This document shows, piece by piece, positions 8,255 through 16,333 of a stretch of DNA of 64,000 bases. Location: assembly GCF_041737375.1 (NCBI RefSeq), contig NZ_JBGSRV010000010.1, positions 620,001 to 684,000 of the forward strand. The letters run 5' to 3'. Both the position numbers and the translations under genes were made by a program. Below the pieces are notes generated by a model. That model saw nothing but the letters and a program-made list of their open reading frames with translations, had not been told where the DNA came from and made no database searches. The number at the start of each line of letters is the position of its first letter. Positions within the stretch are counted from its first letter, which is position 1. The DNA is from Vampirovibrio sp041737375 (GTDB lineage Bacteria > Cyanobacteriota > Vampirovibrionia > Vampirovibrionales > Vampirovibrionaceae).

Positions 8255-9019
8255 TCAGCGCTCATTTTTTTCGGAACTGGAATCCTGATCGGACTGCTGA
8301 CGATGCTGACCGGGGTTTTGATACTTATATTCCAGCGAACCAACCGGCAGTTGCCGAGCGGCCATGCGATTTCTCAGCTCATCCAGCTCCTGCTGAATGA
8401 CAAAAGCGGCTGCTTTATCGGCAGAAACATATTCGGCAGAAACCTGGCCGTTCCGAATTTTAAGCACCAACGCGGAATTGGCGTCTAAATCCACCCGAAT
8501 CGGGCGGCCTGTTTTATAGCCCTTTTCAATCAGCTCGGCCAGCTTGGGCGAAATATCAAAGCCCTTGTAGCTCATTTCTCCATCGGCCGCTTTGGGGAAA
8601 ACGGTATTGAAGGGCACGTTGCCCACCAAAATTGGCAAAGCCGGAATCACTTCCTGCTTCAGGTATTGAATATCCAGTAAGGACAAGTCCTCTCGGGATA
8701 AATACATATCATCATCAATGTAAGAACTGGAGGACTCTTCCTCCGGCTCAGATACTTTGGTTTCCACGGGCAAAGAGACTACTTTTTTGGATTCAGAAAC
8801 ACCAGATCGACGCCCTGCCTTGCCTTCAGAGGTCTCTTCCTGCGCATTCAACCGTGCTTGATCCACGTTGCCTTTGGCCGTGGCCGAAATGGAGCCTAAC
8901 AGGTCCAGAAAAGACATGTCCAATTCATCCAACGCCGAATCAAAAGAAGACGGGGCCGTATTTCGTCGTAATTTTTCAACGGGAGAACTAAATTGAAACG
9001 GGGAATCTTCGATTTTCAT
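8255..9019 (-). CDS. Probable flagellar hook-length control protein (FliK-like)
   Basis: A 254-residue protein between fliJ and the hook/rod gene. The first 120 residues are low-complexity and rich in Ser/Glu/Asp/Lys. The C-terminal part (about 165-235), IRVDLDANSALVLKIRNGQ, then VSAEYVSADKAAAFVIQQ, then ELDELRNRMAARQLPVGSLEY, has the pattern of the FliK hook-length domain. That pattern is beta strands with a PeeLG-like segment, then a helix reading LxxLRxxLxxxG. A Gln/Ser-rich tail follows. The order fliJ-fliK-(flgD)-flgE is common in bacteria, which strengthens the call, though no flgD is present. FliK proteins diverge strongly, so this rests on position and pattern, not on catalytic residues. 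Confidence 0.55.
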   Translation of the reverse strand: MKIEDSPFQFSSPVEKLRRNTAPSSFDSALDELDMSFLDLLGSISATAKGNVDQARLNAQEETSEGKAGRRSGVSESKKVVSLPVETKVSEPEEESSSSYIDDDMYLSREDLSLLDIQYLKQEVIPALPILVGNVPFNTVFPKAADGEMSYKGFDISPKLAELIEKGYKTGRPIRVDLDANSALVLKIRNGQVSAEYVSADKAAAFVIQQELDELRNRMAARQLPVGSLEYKYQNPGQHRQQSDQDSSSEKNER

Positions 9020-9116
9020 TCACTTCGATTCCTTCTGTTTAGAAACTAAAATGGGTTCTTAAATCTTTCAGTGGCAGTCCGGCCACCCGGTTCAGCTTCT
9101 GGTTTTAAGGTTTGCC

Positions 9117-9605
9117 TTAACTTTCCGAAGCTTCTTCCAGCAATAAAGCCTCCAATGCCTCATCTTCGGCTTTTTCAAACTGGGCTCTAAAATATCGTTG
9201 ACCGGCCACTTCATCCAGCCGCTTCATTTCCAGTTTCTTTTCTTCTTCCAGCCATTCCTCACGGGCTTTTTCCTTGTGCTTAATCAGTGCTTCCAAGTCG
9301 GCTTGAGCCTTAATTAATAATTGTCGTTCATAACTGAGCGCCGCTTTGGCCTGCTCCAGACTAACCTGTAATAGCTCTAACTGACCGTTCAGGTGGTGAA
9401 GAAAACTGTCGTGCGCCGCCATTAAAGTGTGTGGCGAAGCGAGCATGTTTTTTTGGATATCCCGAATTTCCGTTTTCTTTTCCTCAATGGCCATTTCAGC
9501 TTCCCGAACCCGCTTTTGGGCTTCAATCACCCGCTGCTCCTGCTCTTTTTTCCTGCGTTCCCGCAGTTCAAACACTTTTTGCAGCCGGTAGATAAATCGG
9601 GCCAT
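9117..9605 (-). CDS. fliJ: Flagellar export protein FliJ
   Basis: A 162-residue, almost entirely coiled-coil protein of the FliJ type: MARFIYRLQKVFELRERRKKEQE at the start, then continuous charged helix to the end. FliJ is the central stalk-like component of the flagellar type III export ATPase complex and interacts with FliI, FliH and FlhA. Length is typical (about 145-160). It heads the minus-strand group fliJ, FliK-like, hook/rod gene. fliI is expected nearby in many genomes but is not present in the upstream 4 kb. Confidence 0.8.
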   Translation of the reverse strand: MARFIYRLQKVFELRERRKKEQEQRVIEAQKRVREAEMAIEEKKTEIRDIQKNMLASPHTLMAAHDSFLHHLNGQLELLQVSLEQAKAALSYERQLLIKAQADLEALIKHKEKAREEWLEEEKKLEMKRLDEVAGQRYFRAQFEKAEDEALEALLLEEASES

Positions 9606-9929
9606 ATTGAGATGGCTTCCAAGGTCAATGTAAACGGAGCAAACCCCAACAGCTTAAAGATTCAATAACTGAATCCAGAATCAAAATCCGAAAGCTGTTA
9701 TTGGGATTCTATTGGAGTCTCGACAAAAAGCAACCCGGCTTTAATACACTAGCCCCAGTTCCATCAGGCAGAGGAGAGCATTGCCATTCTTTTCTCACCC
9801 AAGCCAAGGCTGGGCTTCACTGTAAAGTTTCCTTTACCACCCACCACATCACATCCTTATCCTCACTGGCCCTAAGTCCTGAAAGCCTTCGCAGTTGAAC
9901 ACGAAGGCTTTCAGTAAAGCGGGTAAAAA
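9606..9929. other. Intergenic region between fliJ and the DUF378 gene
   Basis: About 324 bases lie between the fliJ start and the DUF378 stop, both on the minus strand. I see no convincing gene: a plus-strand frame at 9701-9898 has no ribosome-binding site and no recognisable sequence. The region should contain the fliJ promoter. The only clear structure is the inverted repeat at 9879-9914, annotated separately. No riboswitch consensus was recognised. Confidence 0.5.
9879..9914 (-). terminator. Perfect 13-bp inverted repeat after the DUF378 gene
   Basis: CTGAAAGCCTTCG and its exact reverse complement are separated by ten bases, 15 bases past the stop of the DUF378 gene. The stem is long and perfect, but no run of T follows on either strand. 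It is a probable transcript-end or mRNA-stabilising hairpin; a palindromic protein site is the alternative. Confidence 0.45.
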
Positions 9930-10148
9930 TTAACCGTAGCTTCTGGGCAACGGCTTCCAGTAAGCAACCGCCTGATAAATGGCAGATAGACCCACCAACA
10001 GGTAAATAATCGTACCGAAGGTATTAACATCTCCAAAGGTGGTTCCCGAAACGGCTGCCACCAAGTCAAAGCGGGCCAGACCCACCAGCAACCAGTTCAA
10101 ACCACCGATAATCAGCAATACTTCAGTAATGGTGTTAAATGCTCTCAT
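9930..10148 (-). CDS. DUF378 small membrane protein
   Basis: A 72-residue DUF378 protein. The family hallmark is the first transmembrane helix with GGLNWLLVGL (about 14-23), then FDLVAAV, and a second helix, TIIYLLVGLSAIYQAVAYWK. The ATG at 10148 was chosen because AGGGGGA lies eight bases upstream; an in-frame ATG at 10184 lacks a ribosome-binding site and would add twelve basic residues. Function is unknown in all organisms. It appears to be a single-gene transcript with a hairpin after its stop. Confidence 0.85.
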   Translation of the reverse strand: MRAFNTITEVLLIIGGLNWLLVGLARFDLVAAVSGTTFGDVNTFGTIIYLLVGLSAIYQAVAYWKPLPRSYG

Positions 10149-10332
10149 GCGAAATTTCCCCCTGTATTTTGGCTTATATCCCATAAACCCTATACCCAGT
10201 GCTGCTCATTTAATTTAAACCGTTTCAGAAGGCGTATCAATCCACCGTTTGTCTACAAGCCCATTACCCATATTAACGACAGGTCAATAAAACCCGGAAA
10301 AAAGGTCACGTTCAAAAGGGATACAGCAACGC

Positions 10333-12258
10333 TTAAGCAGATACTTCCCGAGTCGCTTCACGTTCAGCTTCAACCAGTGCCTGAGCTTGTTTTTGACGGC
10401 TCATTAAAATTTGCAAAACCGAAATATCCGCTGGGGTGAGCCCCGGAATACGAGACGCTTGGCCCAAATCTCCCGGCTTCATGCGGGCCAGCTTTTCTTT
10501 GGCTTCATTAGAGAGCTGTTTGATGCTCTGATAATCCATATCCAAAGGCAGTTTTACCTTGTGCGCTTCCGATAAATGCTGAATATTACGGGTCTGGCGA
10601 TCCAGATAGCCTTCATATTTAATTTCGGTTTCCACAAATTCAAGCACATCGTTGGCCACACGGGCGCAACCCGGCTCAATCTGTTTCAAAATCTCATAAG
10701 TAACCGGCGGACGGCGTAGCAGTTGAAACAGGGTGGTTTTCTCTTTAATCGACTCGCCACAAGCGGTTTCCAGCACTCGGTTGATGCCTTCCACCGGATC
10801 CAGCTTGATGGTTTTCAAACGTTCCTGCTCAATCACAATGGCTTCATTTTTTTTCTGAAACACTTCCCAGCGCTGGGCATCCACCAAGCCAATTTCACGC
10901 CCAATGGGGGTTAAGCGCTGATCGGCGTTGTCTTGTCTCAGCAGCAACCGGTATTCACTCCGGGAGGTCAGCATGCGGTAAGGCTCATTGATTTCCTTGG
11001 TCACCAGATCATCAACCAAAGTGCCGATATAAGAAGATTCTCGGGTAAAAATAACCGGGTCCTGCCCCGCACAGTAACGAACGGCGTTAATCCCAGCCAC
11101 CAAGCCTTGAGCGGCAGCCTCTTCATAACCGCTGGTGCCATTAATTTGCCCTGCCAAAAACAGGCCGGGAGAAACCTTGGTCATTAAGGACGGCAACAGT
11201 TGATAGGCCGGGAAATAATCATATTCCACCGCGCAGGCGGGACGCAAAATCTCCGCATTCTCCAGTCCGGGCAAGGTTCGCACCATCTCGGTCTGAATTT
11301 CATACGGCAAACAGGTAGAAAAGCCTTGCAGATACATTTCGTAAGTATCTCGGCCTTCTGGTTCAATAAACAGGTGATGACTGTCCTTATCCCGGAAACG
11401 CTGAACCTTGTCCTCAATGGAAGGGCAATAACGAGGACCGGCACCCTGCAACAAGCCAGAATACATGGGCGAGCGATGCAAATTCTCATCAATCAGCGCA
11501 TGGGTGCGTTCGTTGGTACGGGTTAAATAGCAGGGCATTTGCTCTCTCACCGGTCGATTGGGCAGAAAAGAGAAAAATTTCAGCTCCGTATCGCCCGGAT
11601 GCACTTCCAGCCCGGAAAAATCAATAGTGCGCCCGTCCAAACGGGGTGGGGTCCCTGTTTTGAGCCGACCAGTTTTTAAACCCAAATCAGCCAGACAACC
11701 CGTAATGCCATAAGAGCCAGACTCACCGGGACGACCGCCGCCCATGCTCTTTTCACCCACCCAAAGCTTTCCATTCAGGAAAGTACCGGTGGTAATAACC
11801 AGCGCTTTGGCCTGATACACAATGCCCAGATTGTCTTCAACCGCATGAAAGCTATTATCATCAGGATTGACGTGCAGTTTGATGATCATGGTTTGCCGCA
11901 TCTTCAGATTCGGCTCTGATTCCACCAATTTGCGAGCGAAAGCACGATACTCCGCCTTGTCGGATTGAGCCCGCAAGGCCCGAACCGCCGGTCCTTTACT
12001 GGCATTGAGCGTTTTGAGTTGCAGATAGGTGGCATCCGCGCAAATGCCCATCACACCGCCCAAGGCGTCAATTTCTTTAACCAGCTGGCTTTTGGCAGGC
12101 CCGCCAATGGCTGGATTGCAGCTCATTTGCCCGATGGTATCAAGGTTCATGGTCATTAACAGGGTTTTACAACCCAAACGGGCAGCGGACATGGCGGCTT
12201 CAACACCAGCGTGTCCGGCTCCGATTACAATAACGTCTGCTTTTTCAATAATGCTCAT
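10333..12258 (-). CDS. mnmG: tRNA uridine-5-carboxymethylaminomethyl modification enzyme MnmG
   Basis: A 641-residue FAD protein that with MnmE installs the carboxymethylaminomethyl (or aminomethyl) group on wobble uridine 34 of several tRNAs. Evidence: the N-terminal FAD-binding VIVIGAGHAGVEAAMSAARLG, the family signature GPAVRALRAQSDKAEYR, GGGRPGESGSYGIT, and TGTPPRLDGRTIDFSGLE, plus the conserved GYEEAAAQGLVAGINAVRY. Length is typical (about 620-640). The partner gene mnmE is in the same window at 53.9 kb, but rsmG, often next to mnmG, is not adjacent here. The next gene upstream on the strand is yifB. Confidence 0.97.
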   Translation of the reverse strand: MSIIEKADVIVIGAGHAGVEAAMSAARLGCKTLLMTMNLDTIGQMSCNPAIGGPAKSQLVKEIDALGGVMGICADATYLQLKTLNASKGPAVRALRAQSDKAEYRAFARKLVESEPNLKMRQTMIIKLHVNPDDNSFHAVEDNLGIVYQAKALVITTGTFLNGKLWVGEKSMGGGRPGESGSYGITGCLADLGLKTGRLKTGTPPRLDGRTIDFSGLEVHPGDTELKFFSFLPNRPVREQMPCYLTRTNERTHALIDENLHRSPMYSGLLQGAGPRYCPSIEDKVQRFRDKDSHHLFIEPEGRDTYEMYLQGFSTCLPYEIQTEMVRTLPGLENAEILRPACAVEYDYFPAYQLLPSLMTKVSPGLFLAGQINGTSGYEEAAAQGLVAGINAVRYCAGQDPVIFTRESSYIGTLVDDLVTKEINEPYRMLTSRSEYRLLLRQDNADQRLTPIGREIGLVDAQRWEVFQKKNEAIVIEQERLKTIKLDPVEGINRVLETACGESIKEKTTLFQLLRRPPVTYEILKQIEPGCARVANDVLEFVETEIKYEGYLDRQTRNIQHLSEAHKVKLPLDMDYQSIKQLSNEAKEKLARMKPGDLGQASRIPGLTPADISVLQILMSRQKQAQALVEAEREATREVSA

Positions 12259-12347
12259 AATGTCGTATTGTAGGTTAAAAAACCTGTCCGGCCAATCTTA
12301 TCGTTCACATCCTGTTAAAAAGTCAAAACATGTCAACAATTGCCTAC

Positions 12348-13943
12348 CTATCCGGCCATACTTTGCGCCCCTTTTTGCAAGCGATACAGCTTATCAATGG
12401 AGCGATACTGCAAGGCTTCCGCAATATGCGCCGCCTGGACCCCTTCGGAATGCCCTAAATCCGCGATGGTTCGGGCCATTCTGAGAATGCGATCAAAGGT
12501 GCGGGCGCTAAGGTGCATTTTTTGAATAGCCTTCTGCATCAGCCCTTGACCGGCGGCATCCAGCAAGCAAAATTGCTTGATCTGCTGGGGGTTCATCTCC
12601 GCGTTGGCGTGAATACCCAAACCCTCAAAGCGTTTCGCTTGAAGCGCTCGAGCAGCCATCACCCGCTGTCGCACTTCAGCAGACGTACTGCCCTCCACCG
12701 GCCCCGACTGCTGATTCAGCAACTCGTTTTCATTTAATCTGGGCACCTCCAGATGAATATCAATGCGATCCAGCAAGGGGCCTGACAGTTTTTGCAGGTA
12801 GCGAGCCACCTGAACATCGCTGCAAGTGCATTGCTTGGCGCTATCACCAGCATAACCGCAGGGGCAAGGGTTTAACGCCGCTAACAGCATAAACTTGGCG
12901 GGAAAGGTAATATTTTGCTGCGCCCGGCTAATGGTAATCACCCCATCTTCCAGTGGTTGGCGCATCACTTCCAGCACATTGCGGGGAAACTCCACGAATT
13001 CATCCAGAAAAAGCACCCCACGATGGGCCAGCGTAATTTCTCCGGGCCGGGGGTGGGTTCCGCCCCCCGTTAAACCAGCCTTGGATGCCGAATGATGAGG
13101 CGATCGAAAAGGGCGCTGTCGAATCAGGCTTTGCTGCACCGAACCCCGCTCCTGACCCAGTAACCCCGCCACACTATAAATTCGACTGACCTCTAGCACT
13201 TCATCGAATGACAAAGGCGGCAAAATGCCTGAAAACGCCTTGGCCAGCATGGACTTTCCACTGCCCGGTGGTCCCAGCATCAGCATGTTATGTCCACCGG
13301 CAGCGGCAATTTCCAAAGCCCGCTTTGCCACAGCCTGACCTTTTACATGGCTGAAATCCACACTGCTCACTTGCGGCTCGGTAGCCGCCTCTAGCAAGGC
13401 TGCCCGGTCCACGGGCTTTAAAAAACTGGGGGGATGCAAAAACAAAACCGGCAACTCGTTCAGGTGTTTCAAGCCATAAATATCCAGCCCTTCCACCAAA
13501 GAGGCTTCCAGCACGTTTTCTTCCGGCACGATAAGCGCGGTATAGCCTTCCTGTTTGGCCATGAGGGCCATGGATAAAACGCCGTTCACCCGCCTTAAAG
13601 ACCCCTCCAGCGACACCTCCCCGATGAAACAGGCTTTTTCCAGAAAAGGCGTGGGGGTTAAAAATTCTGAAGCCAGTAAAATGCCGACGCACAAGGGTAA
13701 ATCAAAGCCAGTGCCCTCTTTCCGTAAAGCGGCGGGGGCCAGATTAATCACAACTTTTTTTAGCGGAAAGGCAAAACCACTATTTTTAATGGCCGCCTTA
13801 ATTCGTTCTTTCGATTCATTCACCCCGGTATCCGGCAAACCCACAATGGTCAACCCCGGCAGTCCCGAACTAAGATCCACTTCTACCACCACCGAATGCG
13901 CTTCCAGCCCATTCAGGGACCCTGTGTACACGGTTGAAATCAT
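12348..13943 (-). CDS. YifB/ComM family Mg-chelatase-like AAA ATPase
   Basis: A 531-residue protein with the YifB/ComM layout. It has an N-terminal Lon-protease-like fold (MISTVYTGSLNGLEAHSVVVEVDLSSGLPGLTIVGLPD), then an AAA+ domain with Walker A GPPGSGKS (about 229-236) and Walker B VLFLDEF. A CPCGYAGD-type cysteine cluster and the C-terminal LSARTFDRILRMARTIADL helical domain follow. Homologue ComM is a hexameric helicase that promotes branch migration during natural transformation. Whether this organism is competent is not known from this window. It is followed on the strand by mnmG after 89 bases. Confidence 0.93.
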   Translation of the reverse strand: MISTVYTGSLNGLEAHSVVVEVDLSSGLPGLTIVGLPDTGVNESKERIKAAIKNSGFAFPLKKVVINLAPAALRKEGTGFDLPLCVGILLASEFLTPTPFLEKACFIGEVSLEGSLRRVNGVLSMALMAKQEGYTALIVPEENVLEASLVEGLDIYGLKHLNELPVLFLHPPSFLKPVDRAALLEAATEPQVSSVDFSHVKGQAVAKRALEIAAAGGHNMLMLGPPGSGKSMLAKAFSGILPPLSFDEVLEVSRIYSVAGLLGQERGSVQQSLIRQRPFRSPHHSASKAGLTGGGTHPRPGEITLAHRGVLFLDEFVEFPRNVLEVMRQPLEDGVITISRAQQNITFPAKFMLLAALNPCPCGYAGDSAKQCTCSDVQVARYLQKLSGPLLDRIDIHLEVPRLNENELLNQQSGPVEGSTSAEVRQRVMAARALQAKRFEGLGIHANAEMNPQQIKQFCLLDAAGQGLMQKAIQKMHLSARTFDRILRMARTIADLGHSEGVQAAHIAEALQYRSIDKLYRLQKGAQSMAG

Positions 13944-14133
13944 ACGCGGTCAATCTCCGTACTTCGTTTTTGCTGACCCTCATTGTGCAAAAAGCCAGAA
14001 CCAAGCCAAACCGGCAAATCCTCGGTTTCTTAAAAAGCAGGACTCACAACCCTTCACAAAGCCCAAATAAGTTACAATTAAAAAAGGTTCAAAATTGCGT
14101 ATTTTTCGCGTTTTTCGGAGAGAGGCCAGACCA

Positions 14134-15189
14134 TTGAACACCCAGTTCACTTCACGCAAAGTTGCTTTAGGCTTATTGGTATTTTCCCTGTTAGCCCTGT
14201 TAATTGGCACCTTTAACGCCACTCGACTGAGTCAGGAAGCCACCAAAACCCAAAAATCGGAAGGGGGTGCCAATGTTTCCGCACTACTCACCCAAAAAGC
14301 CCATTTGGCCTTGCTCGATCTGAGTGGCCCTATCACCATGGACGCTGGCAACGACAACGGCCTGTTCCAGAGCGAGTCCAATGCCGTTACTGTTCGCAAA
14401 GCGCTGGATAAAGCCGCCAAAAACGACAGCATTAAAGGCGTGTTGCTCAGAATTAACTCGCCCGGTGGCACCGTTGGCATGAGCCAGGAATTAAACGAAG
14501 CGGTCAAACGGGTCAGCAAGAAAAAACCGGTGGTGGTCAGCATGGGCGATTTGGCCGCCAGTGGCGGGTATTACACCGCTTGCGCCGCTGATTTAATTGT
14601 AACCAATCCCGGCACCTTAACCGCCTCTATCGGGGTTATCATCAGCACGGTTGAATTTAGCGAACTGATGAACAACAAGCTGGGCATCCACGCCGTGACC
14701 GTTAAAAGCGGCAAATTCAAAGATCTGCTCTCGCCTTACCGGAAACCTCGCCCGGAAGAAGTGGCCCTGATTCAAACCATTATTGACGACAGCTATCAGG
14801 ATTTTCTCAACACCGTCATCTCGGGACGCACCCGCTTTATCACCGACACTGCGGAAAAAACAGCGCTGATTGCCAAAATCAAAGCGGTGGCCGATGGGCG
14901 AGTGGTTACCGGGCGGCAAGCTTTATCCGCCGGACTGGCCGATAAAGTGGGAGATCAGGATCTGGCCCATACCGAGCTGGATCGACTGGCCAAAGAGCGT
15001 TTCCATTTAAAAGGCAAGGATCGACTGCCCCTGGAAGCGGACAGCGGCACCTTCAGCATGCTGGAGTTTTTGGGCCTCAAATCAGAAAGCCTGCTGAATC
15101 CAACGGCCAAAGATCCCGCCGCTTTGGCCGCTAAAATGCTGCCCTTCAGCATGCGGTACGCCAATCAGCCCTTGTGGATTCTGGAGTAG
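14134..15189 (+). CDS. sppA: Signal peptide peptidase SppA, short S49 form
   Basis: A 351-residue membrane serine protease of family S49 that degrades signal-peptide remnants. An N-terminal anchor spans about 9-28. The nucleophile serine is in LAASGGYYTACAADLIV and the general-base lysine in VKSGKFKDLLSPYRKP, giving the Ser/Lys dyad of the short, single-domain bacterial and archaeal form. The TTG at 14134 was chosen because GGAGAGAGG lies eight bases upstream; a TTG at 14095 would add 13 basic residues and lacks such a site. It is followed after four bases by the Yip1 gene, so the two are probably one transcript. Confidence 0.92.
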   Translation: MNTQFTSRKVALGLLVFSLLALLIGTFNATRLSQEATKTQKSEGGANVSALLTQKAHLALLDLSGPITMDAGNDNGLFQSESNAVTVRKALDKAAKNDSIKGVLLRINSPGGTVGMSQELNEAVKRVSKKKPVVVSMGDLAASGGYYTACAADLIVTNPGTLTASIGVIISTVEFSELMNNKLGIHAVTVKSGKFKDLLSPYRKPRPEEVALIQTIIDDSYQDFLNTVISGRTRFITDTAEKTALIAKIKAVADGRVVTGRQALSAGLADKVGDQDLAHTELDRLAKERFHLKGKDRLPLEADSGTFSMLEFLGLKSESLLNPTAKDPAALAAKMLPFSMRYANQPLWILE

Positions 15190-15193
15190 ACTC

Positions 15194-15817
15194 ATGAGCG
15201 AACCCATCACAACCCAGCATTCCCCGGCTGAAAAGCTAAATTTTCTGGACACCCTGTACGACACCTTGTTTCATCCCATCGCCACCTTTCGGGCCTTGGA
15301 TGAAGCGGCACCCGTCCAGCCTCAACCGCTCTTTTATGCCCTAACGGCAGTCATTGCAATCTCCGCGCTGGCCCCGGTCATTCAGATGGCCAACGTGGGC
15401 GGAGATACTGGTGGATTGGCGCTGGGTATTCCACTAAGCAGTATAGCGGGCGTAGCCATTTGGGCCTTTATGGGCCTGACCACGGGCTTATTGGCCTATG
15501 CCTTTACCGGACAGGCAAAAATAAGAACATTTTTAACCCTTTCCGGCTTGGCTACGTTGCCCTGGCTATTAATGGGGCCTGTTAGCGTCCTGAAGTTCGG
15601 CTTAGGACCCATTGGAGCCGTCATCGCCATTTTAGGCGCATTGCTTGTATGGCTCTGGAGCGTACTGTTGTTTGGGCTGGCTTTAATGGTGACCTATCGC
15701 ATGACCGTAGAGCGCGCCATGATTGTATTGGCCACGCCATTTATCACCCTGCTTATTTTATTAGGCTGGATTCTGGGCTTTTTTGGCAACGTTCGCCAAC
15801 TGGTGTTCCACCTGTAG
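15194..15817 (+). CDS. YIP1 family integral membrane protein
   Basis: A 207-residue protein that starts with an amphipathic DTLYDTLFHPIATFRAL segment (about 19-36), the usual Yip1 opening that lies on the membrane surface. Five hydrophobic helices follow (roughly 48-65, 78-105, 112-130, 135-165, 172-198). Family members are widespread, but their bacterial function is unclear. It starts four bases after sppA and is probably co-expressed with it, hinting at a membrane-protein quality or permeability role (inference). Confidence 0.8.
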   Translation: MSEPITTQHSPAEKLNFLDTLYDTLFHPIATFRALDEAAPVQPQPLFYALTAVIAISALAPVIQMANVGGDTGGLALGIPLSSIAGVAIWAFMGLTTGLLAYAFTGQAKIRTFLTLSGLATLPWLLMGPVSVLKFGLGPIGAVIAILGALLVWLWSVLLFGLALMVTYRMTVERAMIVLATPFITLLILLGWILGFFGNVRQLVFHL

Positions 15818-15827
15818 CCGGTAAGCG

Positions 15828-16280
15828 CTAATCGTCCGTCATTCGAAACAGGCAGCGGGTGCAATTGGCTTTCACCACAATCAATGGCTTGTCATTCAAA
15901 TCCCGGCGCTCAAATAGCCGGGCCGCCAATGGGGCGCCGCAGCTTGGGCATAAATGCGGTCCATCAGGCTCTTCCAGAATGGCGGCTCGCAATTCAATCC
16001 CTTTTCGCTGCAACAGTGGCACTTCGGCATCGTTGAATTCAGGCGGTGTTTCTACCTCCTGAATCTGGGAAGGACGCACATGCAGCACTCGGGCGATTCG
16101 TTGCCGAATGGCGGGCGATAAGAAGGATTCAATACCCGCCTCAATGTCTTCAATCATGCTTAAAGGCACTTGGGCCTTAACGGCCAACAAGCCGGGCGTC
16201 AGGTAACGTTTTTCCCTAAGGAAACGAACTCTTTCGGCCAGCGTAGCAGGCAAGGGGGCAGGGGGAAAGCCACGAGACAT
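15828..16280 (-). CDS. HTH (XRE-like) protein with C-terminal zinc ribbon
   Basis: A 150-residue protein. Residues about 13-65 (ATLAERVRFLREKRYLTPG, then LLAVKAQVPLSMIEDIEAG) look like an XRE-type helix-turn-helix. The C-terminal region holds CPSCGAPL and CTRCLF, four cysteines suitable for a zinc ribbon. The ATG at 16280 has GAAGG about nine bases upstream and was preferred to the GTG at 16295. It is convergent with the Yip1 gene (10 bases between stops). It is probably a DNA-binding regulator; its targets are unknown. Confidence 0.7.
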   Translation of the reverse strand: MSRGFPPAPLPATLAERVRFLREKRYLTPGLLAVKAQVPLSMIEDIEAGIESFLSPAIRQRIARVLHVRPSQIQEVETPPEFNDAEVPLLQRKGIELRAAILEEPDGPHLCPSCGAPLAARLFERRDLNDKPLIVVKANCTRCLFRMTDD

Positions 16281-16333
16281 AGAAAACACCTTCACATCAA
16301 GTGTGCAATGACATCATAAAAAAATAGAATGCC

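Noticed and set aside
9701..9898. A 65-codon plus-strand frame in the fliJ-DUF378 gap
   Set aside because: No ribosome-binding site, no recognisable sequence, and its 3' end enters the inverted repeat.
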